This document shows, one piece after another, positions 30,904 through 39,952 of a DNA stretch of 41,895 bases (the stretch's first letter is position 1; each line of letters begins with the position of its first letter). The translations under genes were made by a program, and so were the position numbers. The notes under the pieces were generated by a model, which did no database searches, was not told the DNA's origin, and worked only from the letters and a program-made list of their open reading frames with translations. The DNA is from CAYZRY01 sp964481005. GTDB lineage: Bacteria > Bacillota_I > Bacilli_A > RF39 > UBA660. The DNA lies in contig CAYZRY010000008.1 of assembly GCA_964481005.1 (NCBI GenBank), forward strand, positions 1 to 41,895, read 5' to 3'.

Positions 30904-32988
30904 ATGGAATTAGAGAGATTGATAATGGACATTTTACGAAAACAGAAAGGAAAAACTCTATCAGTCAGAGACATAGTTGATCTCAGTAACTACGATAATT
31001 TAGAAGTTTGTGAAGCACTGTCAAGACTTGAGCTTGAGGGAAAAATACTAGCTGGTAATGATACTTATAAAGTTATGCCTAGTGATTATCGGGTTGGAAA
31101 AATGTACACTAATTCACGTGGGGATAAGTATGTAATAACTACCTTGGGTGAAAAAATATTTATCAATTGTCAATTTTGTGGAGTTAAAGAATATGATACT
31201 GTCGTTATTGAAGTATCTGGTTCAAGACAAGGCGAAGTTAAAAAAATAGTTAGTCGTGATAACGAAAAAGCCCTTTTTGAAGTAATTGGTGATGGCGATA
31301 GCAAGAGTTATAAACCAATTGGAAATAGCATTAAACTAAATTTACTTGGCGGTGAGCAACTTGTCGATGGTGACATCATCTATGTCAGTGTCGGCACAAA
31401 TCATGAAGATGGGGTTTTCGATGGTTATTTAGATTCAGTTGTCGGACATCGTGATGATCCCGGTATTGAAATAAAACAGATTGCTCTATCACACAATATC
31501 GATATAAACTTTTCAAGTGAAGCTATCGAAGAGTTAGCAAATATTCCAAGTGATACTGATGGTGAAGACTTGAGCCGAAGAGTTGATCTGCGCGATCATA
31601 AAATATTTACTATCGATGGAGCTGACACTAAAGATATCGATGATGCTATATCAATTGATAGACTTCCTAACGGTAACTTTTTACTAGGAGTTCACATTGC
31701 TGATGTCAGTCACTATATAAAAGATGATTCACAGTTATTTAAAGATGCCTACCAACGAGCAACCAGTGTTTACTTAGCAAATTCTGTTATTCCGATGATA
31801 CCTCATCAATTATCAAATGGAATTTGTTCACTAAATCCTGATGTTGATCGCCTAGCCCTTTCTTGTGTAATGGAACTAGATAATAAATGTAATATTGTCA
31901 ATTATGACATATTTAAATCTATCATCCGTTCTAAAAAGAAAATGACTTATGATGATGTCAATGCAATTATTGCAAACGAAGGAGTCCCCGAAGGATACGA
32001 TGACTTTTTTGAAGAGATAATGTTAGCTAAGTATCTATCTAAGATGCTTACTAAGCGAGCAATAAATCGTGGTAAACTAGACTTTGACTCTAACGAAGCT
32101 AAAGTATTCTTCGATGACGATAACCACATTTGCACAATCAAAAAACGTGAACAAAAAGCTGCAGAGACAATCATCGAAAACTTTATGACCTGTACTAACG
32201 AGGTAATTGCTTTCGAGTTTGGGCAGAAGCAACATATACCATTTGTCTTTAGAGTCCATGAAGAGCCGAAAGATAGATCAGTTGACAAAGTCATCGGTAA
32301 TATCGAAGCCCTTGGTCACAAGTTAAAATCGTTGAATATTGCCGATGTCAACAAACTTTATCAGGTTCTTTTATCACAGTGCGCACTATGTAAAGATTAT
32401 CCTGTTACTTCGACATACATCTTAAGATCTATGCCTAAGGCTAAATATTCAACCGAAAATCTCGGACATTTTGGACTAGGATCAGAAAACTATACTCACT
32501 TTACTTCACCAATCAGACGCTTGCCAGATCTACTTATTCACATGGTAATTTCAAAGAGTTTAGAACATGATCTCGATCCAAAATCTTATAGACAAATTGA
32601 ATCTTTCTTAAATAAAGCAGCATATCATGCATCACAAAAAGAACGTGAAGCTGATCGCGCCGAGGCCGATGTCTTTAAACTAATGTGTATCAATTATATT
32701 AATGAACATCCCGATGAAATATACGATGCCTACATCATCGATGTCGATGATGATGGAATGGATATCAAAACGGATAACTTGATATGTGGACGTATCAATA
32801 TCGATTCATTACCAATGGATACCTATTACAATGGTCGCAGTTTAAAGAGCAAAGAATTCAAACTAGATTTAGCCGTAGCTGATAAAATAAAAGTCAAAGC
32901 TAAAAATACATCGAAAGAGAATTTAAACATCGACTTTGAATTACAAGCGATTAAAGAAAAAGCTAAACAGTATAAAAAAAGTAAGTAG
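30904..32988 (+). CDS. rnr: Ribonuclease R
   Basis: A 694-residue 3'-5' exoribonuclease that degrades structured RNA. It has a winged-helix-like N-terminus (about 1-60), cold-shock-type OB regions, then the RNB domain: RRVDLRDHKIFTIDG and DTKDIDDAIS hold the metal-binding Asp cluster, with HIADVSHYI, SNGICSLNPDVDRLA and HFTSPIRRLPDL. An S1-like domain (about 610-680) closes the protein. It is a little shorter than the 700-800 typical of the family and lacks a long basic tail. GGAGGC precedes the ATG. Single-gene unit. Confidence 0.96.
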   Translation: MELERLIMDILRKQKGKTLSVRDIVDLSNYDNLEVCEALSRLELEGKILAGNDTYKVMPSDYRVGKMYTNSRGDKYVITTLGEKIFINCQFCGVKEYDTVVIEVSGSRQGEVKKIVSRDNEKALFEVIGDGDSKSYKPIGNSIKLNLLGGEQLVDGDIIYVSVGTNHEDGVFDGYLDSVVGHRDDPGIEIKQIALSHNIDINFSSEAIEELANIPSDTDGEDLSRRVDLRDHKIFTIDGADTKDIDDAISIDRLPNGNFLLGVHIADVSHYIKDDSQLFKDAYQRATSVYLANSVIPMIPHQLSNGICSLNPDVDRLALSCVMELDNKCNIVNYDIFKSIIRSKKKMTYDDVNAIIANEGVPEGYDDFFEEIMLAKYLSKMLTKRAINRGKLDFDSNEAKVFFDDDNHICTIKKREQKAAETIIENFMTCTNEVIAFEFGQKQHIPFVFRVHEEPKDRSVDKVIGNIEALGHKLKSLNIADVNKLYQVLLSQCALCKDYPVTSTYILRSMPKAKYSTENLGHFGLGSENYTHFTSPIRRLPDLLIHMVISKSLEHDLDPKSYRQIESFLNKAAYHASQKEREADRAEADVFKLMCINYINEHPDEIYDAYIIDVDDDGMDIKTDNLICGRINIDSLPMDTYYNGRSLKSKEFKLDLAVADKIKVKAKNTSKENLNIDFELQAIKEKAKQYKKSK

Positions 32989-33004
32989 TAATACTTACTT
33001 TTTA
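32974..33004. terminator. Bidirectional terminator between rnr and the deacetylase gene
   Basis: GTAAGTA (32981-32987), loop GTAA, TACTTAC (32992-32998), with seven A before and five T after. The rnr stop codon is in the hairpin. Confidence 0.8.
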
Positions 33005-34297
33005 TCTGATTAAATTTATAAATCTATTTAAATCATGATTATTGTATATGATAATTCTCGGTACTAGATATTTATTATCACTTTGTTTAGCTTTGCGGTT
33101 TCCCCCAATAAAAGCTACATCAAAGTTATTCTTAACTGCTCTAAGCATCGTGTTATTATACTGATAATATGGATAAGCAAAACCATCATCGGCACCATCT
33201 AATGCCTTAATCGAATCTTTGAAGTCCTGATCAATTTCATCATCATTCATATCTAGGCCTTTGCTATGATTACCAGTTACTCCGTGTAATTTATGACCGT
33301 GAGATTGAACTTCTAAGAAAGGACTAGCAAAGCTTTTATAATCAAACCAGCTTGTTACTAGGAATAAGACACCATTTATCTCATACTTATCTAAGCTACT
33401 TGCCAAGTACTGATCAGTTTTAAGAGTTCCATCATCGAAAGTAATTAGAATACTCTTTTTAGGAAGTCTAATTTTCTTATCCATCCAAAGAGCAAAATCA
33501 GCAACGGTTAAACCCTTATAATTATTATCTTTTAGATACTTTAAATGACTTTCAAAATAATCTAATCTTAAACAGATACTTTCCCTGCAATAATCATTAC
33601 TTTTATGATCATACAAGAAGTGATAATTCATAACCGGAATATTGACCGCTACTGCTGAATCAGTGTTATCTTCTTCAACTGTTTTTTCAACATCACGTTT
33701 ATATAGTTTAAATAACTCTTCACGATATTTAACAATATAGTGATCATCTTCTTTAATTAAAATTGGATATGACTTAGCTTTACTAAATCTTAAAACCTCT
33801 TGCTCATTTTGATATAGTGGAGCTCCTGCTTTAGCCAAAGCATTCTTGTTAAAAATTATATAATCAAAATCTATAAATTCATTTATTCCCTGTTGCGGAG
33901 TTACTGAATCATACTTTAAAAAGTATTTACTATCAGCAATTGGAAAATATAGTGTTTTCTCATCAATTGATATTTCTCCTAAAGATATAAAATAACCTTT
34001 AGCTATATCACCAACATCTAAGTAGTTACCATCTTTTAGTTCATATATATCGGCATCATTTATTAGTGAAACACGTTTAGCATAATGTGATTTAATTATC
34101 TCTATGCGATGAGCAATTTCCTCTTCCTCACTACGGGCTTTATCAGATATTTTTTTATTCTTCATCCCAAATAATATAAATGTACTAGAAACACCTAATA
34201 TCACAATAATAAAGATTATCAAGTAGGATAATTTAAAATTCGGCTCTTTCTTAACGGCTAATTTAGCTGTTTTTTTTCGGCTCACTTCTTTTTTCAT
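33002..34297 (-). CDS. Membrane-anchored polysaccharide deacetylase
   Basis: A 431-residue protein: basic N-terminus, membrane helix (about 24-44), an extracellular region of about 170 residues that I do not recognise, then a carbohydrate esterase 4 (NodB-like) domain (about 225-431). Metal and catalytic motifs are LITFDDG (Asp pair) and QSHGHKLHG (HxxxH metal ligands); FAYPYYQYN is the usual RPPY-like block. It probably deacetylates a cell-wall or surface glycan. There is no Shine-Dalgarno sequence; the promoter -10 ends six bases before the ATG, so the mRNA seems leaderless. Confidence 0.9.
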   Translation of the reverse strand: MKKEVSRKKTAKLAVKKEPNFKLSYLIIFIIVILGVSSTFILFGMKNKKISDKARSEEEEIAHRIEIIKSHYAKRVSLINDADIYELKDGNYLDVGDIAKGYFISLGEISIDEKTLYFPIADSKYFLKYDSVTPQQGINEFIDFDYIIFNKNALAKAGAPLYQNEQEVLRFSKAKSYPILIKEDDHYIVKYREELFKLYKRDVEKTVEEDNTDSAVAVNIPVMNYHFLYDHKSNDYCRESICLRLDYFESHLKYLKDNNYKGLTVADFALWMDKKIRLPKKSILITFDDGTLKTDQYLASSLDKYEINGVLFLVTSWFDYKSFASPFLEVQSHGHKLHGVTGNHSKGLDMNDDEIDQDFKDSIKALDGADDGFAYPYYQYNNTMLRAVKNNFDVAFIGGNRKAKQSDNKYLVPRIIIYNNHDLNRFINLIR

Positions 34298-34303
34298 AAG
34301 TCA

Positions 34304-34332
34304 ATTATATAGTTAAAAAGAAAAAGAAGCAA
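34304..34332 (-). promoter_or_regulatory. Promoter giving a leaderless deacetylase mRNA
   Basis: TTGCTT (34327-34332), a 17-base spacer and TATAAT (34304-34309) on the minus strand. Only TGACTT separates the -10 from the ATG at 34297. The -35 lies in the gltX terminator. Confidence 0.7.
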
Positions 34333-34345
34333 CTATGCTTCTTTT
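34314..34345 (-). terminator. Terminator of gltX
   Basis: AAAAGAAGC (34322-34330), six-base loop, GCTTCTTTT (34337-34345), then a T-rich run on the minus strand. It contains the gltX stop and overlaps the next promoter. Confidence 0.75.
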
Positions 34346-35973
34346 ATATCTTGATATCTTGCTATGATTCTATCTTTTCCAAGGAGTTTCATAAGCTCAT
34401 ATAAATCTGGTGTTCTACTTTCGCTAGTAAGGGCTACTCTTAGGACAGTACTGATATCTCCGACATGTCCTGGGTAGCTTTCTGGGCTTTTTTTAAAGTC
34501 TTTAACTTCCCTAGCAAAACCAAGTTCTTCGCTCAAATCTTTAATCTTGTTAAACCAAGTATCTTTATCATCATTTTCATCATAATATTTTTCGGTATAT
34601 AACGAAGTGATTTTTTTAATTTGATCTATGTCAGCAATCTTTTGCCACTGATAAGTTTGATTCGTGTATAGCTCATCATACATGTACCAGTTAAGACCTC
34701 TAATGTCGCTGTATTTAGAAATATCTTTACGTGGTTTTTCAACTTCTCGTTCAATATTTAGAAGAGCAATCGAATAATCTTTATATTTATTTAATATATC
34801 GTAAAACTCTACGTCGTGCTCCTTAGTAAATTTAAGTAAGTTCTCATAGATATTAACAGCTGTTTCTTTGCTGAAGTAAATGCGCGCAATGCTGTATAAC
34901 TTTTCAATATCAAATAGTGATCCTCCGATAGGCATCTTAGAAAACTCAAAATTATAATCATCGACGTTCTTATCAGGGTTAGCTGTGTACCACTCTTCAA
35001 AGTCATAATTGTTGATTGTTGCCAAGTAAAGTTTGATGACTTCTGATGGTATTCCCAGTTCGTAATAGAACGATATAGATGCTTCTGGGTCTTTTCTTTT
35101 AGATAGTTTTCTAACTGTTTCCCCTTCTCTGATAGTTATCGGAGCAACGTGGGCAAACACTGGTCTTTCAAAATCTAAAAGTTCAAATAACTGATGGTGG
35201 ATTGGATATGATGATACCCATTCATCACCACGAATAACATGAGTTGTTCTCATCAAATGATCATCGATTGCGTGAGCAAAGTGATAGGTAGGTAGTCCAT
35301 CTGATTTGATGATGACTATATCGACATCATTTTCCGGCATCTCAATATCACCTTTGATAGCATCATTTAAAACAATCTTATTGTCAAAATTACCTGGTGA
35401 TTTTATTCTAATAATATATGGCTCACCTGCTTGTATTTTAGCTATTACTTCATCTTTGGATAAATGACGACAAGTTGCCCAAGTTCCGTAGTATCCTAAA
35501 CGATACTTTTGGAGTTCTTGTTCCTCACGCATTTTATCTAATTCCTCGGCTGTACAAAAACATGGATAAGCTTTGTCTTCTTCGATTAACTTGCGAGCAA
35601 AACTGCGATAGATATCCCCACGCTCACTTTGCACGTATGGCCCATAATGCCCACCTTGGGTTGGACCCTCATCCCACTTAATATTTAAGTTATCAAAGTC
35701 TTGGATGATTCCCGCAATACCATTTTCAACTTCACGCTTTTGGTCAGTATCCTCAATTCTAAGAAATGCTACTCCACCTGTTTGCTTAGACATTTGCAAA
35801 TCAGAAAACGAAGCATAGAGACTTCCCATATGCACAAAACCTGTTGGACTTGGAGCAAAACGAGTTACCATCGCACCATCTTTAAGATTTCTCTTAGGAT
35901 ACTTTTCTTCATAGTATTTTGCATCATGCTCAAGATTAGGTATTACTAATTTTGCATATTCTTCATTATTCAA
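34333..35973 (-). CDS. gltX: Glutamyl-tRNA synthetase
   Basis: A 546-residue class I aminoacyl-tRNA synthetase attaching Glu to tRNA-Glu. The HIGH-type signature is FAPSPTGFVHMGSLYASF (HMGS), the second is KLSKRKDPEAS, and LRIEDTDQKR and DGLPTYHFAHAIDDH are family motifs. The start appears to be TTG at 35973, with AAGGGTGA five bases upstream; no in-frame ATG lies near. Without an amidotransferase in the window it cannot be said whether it also charges tRNA-Gln. Compared with E. coli GltX (471) it has a longer C-terminal part. Confidence 0.95.
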   Translation of the reverse strand: MNNEEYAKLVIPNLEHDAKYYEEKYPKRNLKDGAMVTRFAPSPTGFVHMGSLYASFSDLQMSKQTGGVAFLRIEDTDQKREVENGIAGIIQDFDNLNIKWDEGPTQGGHYGPYVQSERGDIYRSFARKLIEEDKAYPCFCTAEELDKMREEQELQKYRLGYYGTWATCRHLSKDEVIAKIQAGEPYIIRIKSPGNFDNKIVLNDAIKGDIEMPENDVDIVIIKSDGLPTYHFAHAIDDHLMRTTHVIRGDEWVSSYPIHHQLFELLDFERPVFAHVAPITIREGETVRKLSKRKDPEASISFYYELGIPSEVIKLYLATINNYDFEEWYTANPDKNVDDYNFEFSKMPIGGSLFDIEKLYSIARIYFSKETAVNIYENLLKFTKEHDVEFYDILNKYKDYSIALLNIEREVEKPRKDISKYSDIRGLNWYMYDELYTNQTYQWQKIADIDQIKKITSLYTEKYYDENDDKDTWFNKIKDLSEELGFAREVKDFKKSPESYPGHVGDISTVLRVALTSESRTPDLYELMKLLGKDRIIARYQDIKEA

Positions 35974-36028
35974 TTAAATCACCCTTTCAAACTTGTAATA
36001 TTATAATATATAGGTCTTAATTTTTCAA

Positions 36029-37369
36029 TTATTCTTTAATGTATGTTTTAAAAGCTTCGGCTTTTTCTTTGTAATCTTTAAAAAACTCATAACTAGCCGC
36101 GGCTGGTGAAAGCAAGCAAATACCGTTTTCACTAGTAATTTCTTTGGCTTTGACGACAGCATCTTTTAAGCTGGCAATATAGTAAATATTACCCTTTTCT
36201 ATCGATGGTCCTATTTTGTCACCAGTAGTTGGCATACAGATATAGTTTTTAATGTTGCTACTGTTAAAATATTCAATTAGCAAACTGTAATCGATACCAC
36301 GATCCATTCCCCCAAAGATTAATGTTTCGACATTACCCAAGGCTTTTAGACTAGCAATTGTTGCCTGTGGAATAGTTGCCAAAGTATCGACATAGAAATT
36401 TATTTCATCGTATTTACCGACAAATTCATTGCGGTATTCAACTGGCTTAAACTGAGCAACAACCTTTAGTGCTTGTTCGTTATTTAAACTGAGAATTTTT
36501 GCTACACTTAGGGCAAAGACAATGTTTAGTACATTGTGCTCACCAAGAATTAATCTTTTCTCGCTAGCATCGTAGATTTCTTCGTCTCCAAAGAAATATT
36601 TACCACCTTCGCAGTAGATATCTTTTTTCTCAAGTAAAGATAGAGCATAGATGTTGCCCGGATAATTTAGTTTTTCTACCTTTTCACGAAGAGCTAAATT
36701 ATCATAAAAGTACAAAGCATAATCACCCTCTAGCTGATTTTCAAACATTCTCATTTTAATATTGTGATAATGCTCAAGGGTACCTGCTTTATCTAAGTGA
36801 TCTTCAAAAAGATTTAGAATAATAGCAATATGCGGAGAATAGTTTAAATACTCTAGCTGATGGCTAGATATCTCGACAACTAAAGTTGAATCTTCGCTGT
36901 ATTCTTCGATTTGGTCAAATACTGGAATACCGATGTTACCCATTAGGAAAGTATTAGCTTTTTGATTCTTAATTATCTCATAGATAAGCGAAGTAGTTGT
37001 ACTCTTTCCCTTAGTCCCAGTAATACCGATTGCATTTTGATGATAATACTTTAAAAATAGTTCAAGTTGTGAAGATATTTTATCTTCAAAAGTAGAAATA
37101 TCCGTATCTTTAAGAGTAATGCCAGGGGTCTTAATAATTAGGTCATAGATACCTAAATTATCTAAGTAATTTTCACCAACAACAAAACTAACTTGTCCTT
37201 GAGGAAACTCTTTAGCAAAAGACTCTCTAATATCCATTCCATCAATGATCGTTAATTTAACATCCTGACAGTGTTTAGTAATAAACTTATAACTCGATTT
37301 GCCTTCACGTCCAAATCCTAAAATGGCAATGTTTTTACCATTTAATTCTTCGATTATTTTATTATACAT
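36029..37369 (-). CDS. murD: UDP-N-acetylmuramoyl-L-alanine--glutamate ligase, MurD family
   Basis: A 446-residue Mur ligase. An N-terminal Rossmann-like part (ILGFGREGKSS) is followed by the ATP-binding P-loop GTKGKSTTT, EISSHQLEYL, NLFEDHLD and the C-terminal domain with EYRNEFVG and LLSPAAASYEFFKDY. Family assignment is secure. It overlaps murL by eight bases. In Xanthomonas the MurL partner MurD2 adds L-Glu rather than D-Glu to UDP-MurNAc-L-Ala, so this enzyme is probably of the MurD2 type (inference from context; specificity cannot be read directly). Confidence 0.93.
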   Translation of the reverse strand: MYNKIIEELNGKNIAILGFGREGKSSYKFITKHCQDVKLTIIDGMDIRESFAKEFPQGQVSFVVGENYLDNLGIYDLIIKTPGITLKDTDISTFEDKISSQLELFLKYYHQNAIGITGTKGKSTTTSLIYEIIKNQKANTFLMGNIGIPVFDQIEEYSEDSTLVVEISSHQLEYLNYSPHIAIILNLFEDHLDKAGTLEHYHNIKMRMFENQLEGDYALYFYDNLALREKVEKLNYPGNIYALSLLEKKDIYCEGGKYFFGDEEIYDASEKRLILGEHNVLNIVFALSVAKILSLNNEQALKVVAQFKPVEYRNEFVGKYDEINFYVDTLATIPQATIASLKALGNVETLIFGGMDRGIDYSLLIEYFNSSNIKNYICMPTTGDKIGPSIEKGNIYYIASLKDAVVKAKEITSENGICLLSPAAASYEFFKDYKEKAEAFKTYIKE

Positions 37370-38705
37370 ATTTAGCTAATTCCTCCTTGAGTAGTACTTC
37401 AAATTCTTTAGGAAGACTATGATTTTCGTTATAGAAATGTTCGTAGTCACTACCTAAATCAAGTTCATGAGTATTTTTATAATACTCTAGTAAATATGGA
37501 AGAGCACCTTCGTTTTTTTGAATAACTTTACTAACGGCATATTTTGCTTCACTGTATGATCCGACGCACTCAAATGGTTTGATTCCTGTCTCACCGATTA
37601 TCTCTTGGAACGTTTCAAGTAACTCTTTTTTCTCATAGAGATTTTCACCAAAGATATCAATTAATTCACTGCTTGTTAAAAACGGTGATAATACAATGTA
37701 GACAAATAGACATTTAGAGCAGTTACAGCACCATTTCCATGGATTTTCTTTACTGCCGACATTGCAACTTTTAAAGGTTGAATGAAACTCTTTATAATGT
37801 GAAAAAAGCATAGCTATTTGATATTCTGAAATAGGTCTTAACAAACTAAAGTACTGCATCCCAATTGGCAAATACTTATCGACATAGTTTTGAAAGTCTT
37901 CTTCAAACTCGTAACTTTTAGAGTACTGATGATTTATTTTAGTACCGATAACTGTTCCTTCATTAGCACTTTCTTCATTTGATAAAACGATGTATTTACG
38001 ATTTCTTAAATATGCAACTAGATATGACTGAAAAGCTAGCAAAGAACTAAATGGCGTATGACCATTTAAGAAGCCTTCTTTATTTAATCTAATCAACTCT
38101 GGATCAATTGTTCTTTTAATCGAGACAATATTTTCCTCATCTATTCCGCCAATTAAAGCACAGTTTTTAGTAACATCTTTAATATTTTGAATCATTGCAT
38201 CATTATCTAGTCCTTTTAAAAGCTTAAGACTGACGTTAGAGTCTTTTCCTCCGCCAACTAGAATAAGATTTCCTTTTCCTATATATGAACTGTTATCATA
38301 TTCTCTCTTTTGTCCTATTGCATTAATTGTGACAAAGTCATCATCTACTTCGATATTATTGACATGGAAAAACTCACCAAGCCCATTAAAGATAAGCTTT
38401 TTAAAAAAGTCTATCTGATCCTGGTTTAAGTACCCTGCTTCAACTATGATTTCTTTTGAAACAGTTGCTTTATAATAACTGATCATCTCAATTAGACCAA
38501 TGTGAAAAACTAATTCTTCGATGAATGACTTATCAACATTACTGTTAATAATATATTTTTTAGCTATTTTAGTAACAGGATTAAATTTAGCTAATCCTTC
38601 AATCTCAAAATGATAAGTAATGAGCATCTCTTCGTCTATCTCTTCGATACTAAAATCACGATAGATAAAACGAGGATACTTCTCTTTTAATTCTTCATAT
38701 TTCAT
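37362..38705 (-). CDS. murL: UDP-MurNAc-L-Ala-L-Glu epimerase, MurL family
   Basis: A 447-residue protein matching the MurL family described in Xanthomonas, which converts UDP-MurNAc-L-Ala-L-Glu to the D-Glu form with ATP. Motifs are the PP-loop-like LVGGGKDSNVSL (about 148-159), RNRKYIVLSNEESANEGTV, INHQYSKSYEFEEDF, YFSLLRPISEYQIAMLFSHY and the cysteine block SCN followed by WCCNCSKC near 318-336. The gene overlaps the GNAT gene by one base upstream and murD by eight downstream. Together with MurD this would replace glutamate racemase as source of D-Glu in peptidoglycan. Confidence 0.88.
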   Translation of the reverse strand: MKYEELKEKYPRFIYRDFSIEEIDEEMLITYHFEIEGLAKFNPVTKIAKKYIINSNVDKSFIEELVFHIGLIEMISYYKATVSKEIIVEAGYLNQDQIDFFKKLIFNGLGEFFHVNNIEVDDDFVTINAIGQKREYDNSSYIGKGNLILVGGGKDSNVSLKLLKGLDNDAMIQNIKDVTKNCALIGGIDEENIVSIKRTIDPELIRLNKEGFLNGHTPFSSLLAFQSYLVAYLRNRKYIVLSNEESANEGTVIGTKINHQYSKSYEFEEDFQNYVDKYLPIGMQYFSLLRPISEYQIAMLFSHYKEFHSTFKSCNVGSKENPWKWCCNCSKCLFVYIVLSPFLTSSELIDIFGENLYEKKELLETFQEIIGETGIKPFECVGSYSEAKYAVSKVIQKNEGALPYLLEYYKNTHELDLGSDYEHFYNENHSLPKEFEVLLKEELAKYV

Positions 38706-39124
38706 TATTTTACCTCCATCCCAAAACGGACACTTGAACTTTGTCTAAAACCCATTTTTTCATAAAGTTTATGCGCCGGAAAAGAATTAGCTCCACAATT
38801 TACTGCGATTGTCTTATAACCATTTTCTTTAGCATAGTTTATGACATAATCAAATATCTGCTCAGCAATACCTTGACCACGATAATCAGAATCTACCCCT
38901 AAATTAAAGAGTTCAAGAGCAGGATAAGACGGAAATGTAAATAACTCTATCTTATAAAAAGTTAATGCTCCAACTACTTTTTCCCCATCCATTGCAACAA
39001 TTATTTCATAGTTACCATTTTCATACTTTTGATAATCTTCGATAGGATTACTCTCCCCAAATACTTTATCAATTAAATCTTTGTAACTAGCTATATATTT
39101 TTTATCTAATTTCTTTATTTCCAT
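38705..39124 (-). CDS. GNAT family N-acetyltransferase
   Basis: A 139-residue acetyltransferase with the GNAT acetyl-CoA motif DSDYRGQGIAEQIF (about 80-93) and the closing block NSFPAHKLYEKMGF. The substrate cannot be told. Its stop overlaps the murL start (TAATG), so it is co-translated with the murL-murD pair; a link to cell-wall precursor or amino acid modification is possible but unproven. Confidence 0.9.
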   Translation of the reverse strand: MEIKKLDKKYIASYKDLIDKVFGESNPIEDYQKYENGNYEIIVAMDGEKVVGALTFYKIELFTFPSYPALELFNLGVDSDYRGQGIAEQIFDYVINYAKENGYKTIAVNCGANSFPAHKLYEKMGFRQSSSVRFGMEVK

Positions 39125-39143
39125 ATGTAACCTCTATATATAA

Positions 39144-39149
39144 ATTATA
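39144..39149 (-). promoter_or_regulatory. -10 element of the GNAT-murL-murD operon
   Basis: TATAAT on the minus strand, 20 bases before the ATG at 39124; no convincing -35 was found. Confidence 0.45.
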
Positions 39150-39193
39150 ACACGCACAGTAAAAATACAAAAGAAAAGAACTGATATATGAAG

Positions 39194-39234
39194 ATATCCG
39201 GATATTTGCTTTTTTAAATTAATAAGATTATAAT
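39194..39234 (+). promoter_or_regulatory. Promoter of the RsgI-like gene with upstream palindrome
   Basis: TTGCTT (39206-39211), a 17-base spacer and TATAAT (39229-39234). The perfect palindrome ATATCCGGATAT (39194-39205) abuts the -35, a place where activators often bind. Confidence 0.65.
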
Positions 39235-39258
39235 ATTTATATAAATATGGAGGTATTT

Positions 39259-39939
39259 ATGAGAAAAACAATTGGCATAATCGTAGCTGTTATTGCCGTG
39301 TTTGCTATCAGTCTAGGAGTTATACTTCTCATCAATGACGATACTGCATATGTTTTTTTAGAAGTAAATCCTAGTATTCAACTGGTTGTAAATAAAGGAG
39401 ATAAGGTCAAAGAAGTTAATGCTCTAAATCAAGATGCTGAACTGCTTTTATCAGATATGGATTTAGTGGGGAAAGATGTACTTGATGTAGTTACTATCTT
39501 AACCGATGAAATGATAAAGACTTCGTACATAACTGATGAAGATTTAAAGATTATCGATCTAAACACTGTATCAGGAAAAGATGCTCGTAATAAACTACTA
39601 AACGAATCGATGAAAAAAAGAATTGAGAATCGTTTAGCTGCTAAAGATATCATAGCTGAAATAAATATTGGCGGAGTTAGTGAAGCAATTAGAGAAAGTG
39701 CTGAAAAGTACGGAGTAAGTAATGGTAAGATGTTACTGATTAGTAAAGCTATAGCAGCAGGTAGTCAGTACAAAGAAACTGAGCTAGTTAAAATGAGCGT
39801 TAAAAAGATTCAAACTGAAATCAAGAAAAGTAAAAAAGACTTTAACGAAAGTAACAAAGATGAAAAAGAAAAGCTACGACAAGAAAAAAGAGACAGACTA
39901 AGAATGACCGAAGCTAAAAACAAAAAGGAAAGTAATTAA
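39259..39939 (+). CDS. RsgI-like membrane protein (anti-sigma-type extracytoplasmic domain)
   Basis: A 226-residue protein: one N-terminal membrane helix (about 4-24), then YVFLEVNPSIQLVVNKGDKVKEV, the conserved opening of the extracytoplasmic domain of RsgI-type anti-sigma factors (about 30-170), and a Lys/Glu/Arg-rich tail. Full RsgI proteins have a cytoplasmic N-terminal domain that binds SigI; here only three residues precede the helix and no sigma factor gene is near. It may sense cell-wall state with another partner or be a diverged relic. GGAGGT lies before the ATG at 39259; the ATG at 39247 would contain that site. Confidence 0.75.
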   Translation: MRKTIGIIVAVIAVFAISLGVILLINDDTAYVFLEVNPSIQLVVNKGDKVKEVNALNQDAELLLSDMDLVGKDVLDVVTILTDEMIKTSYITDEDLKIIDLNTVSGKDARNKLLNESMKKRIENRLAAKDIIAEINIGGVSEAIRESAEKYGVSNGKMLLISKAIAAGSQYKETELVKMSVKKIQTEIKKSKKDFNESNKDEKEKLRQEKRDRLRMTEAKNKKESN

Positions 39940-39952
39940 CTTTCCTTTTTAT
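39922..39952. terminator. Bidirectional terminator after the RsgI-like gene
   Basis: AAAAAGGAAAGT and ACTTTCCTTTTT pair around a five-base loop. The stop codons of both converging genes are within or next to it. Confidence 0.8.
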
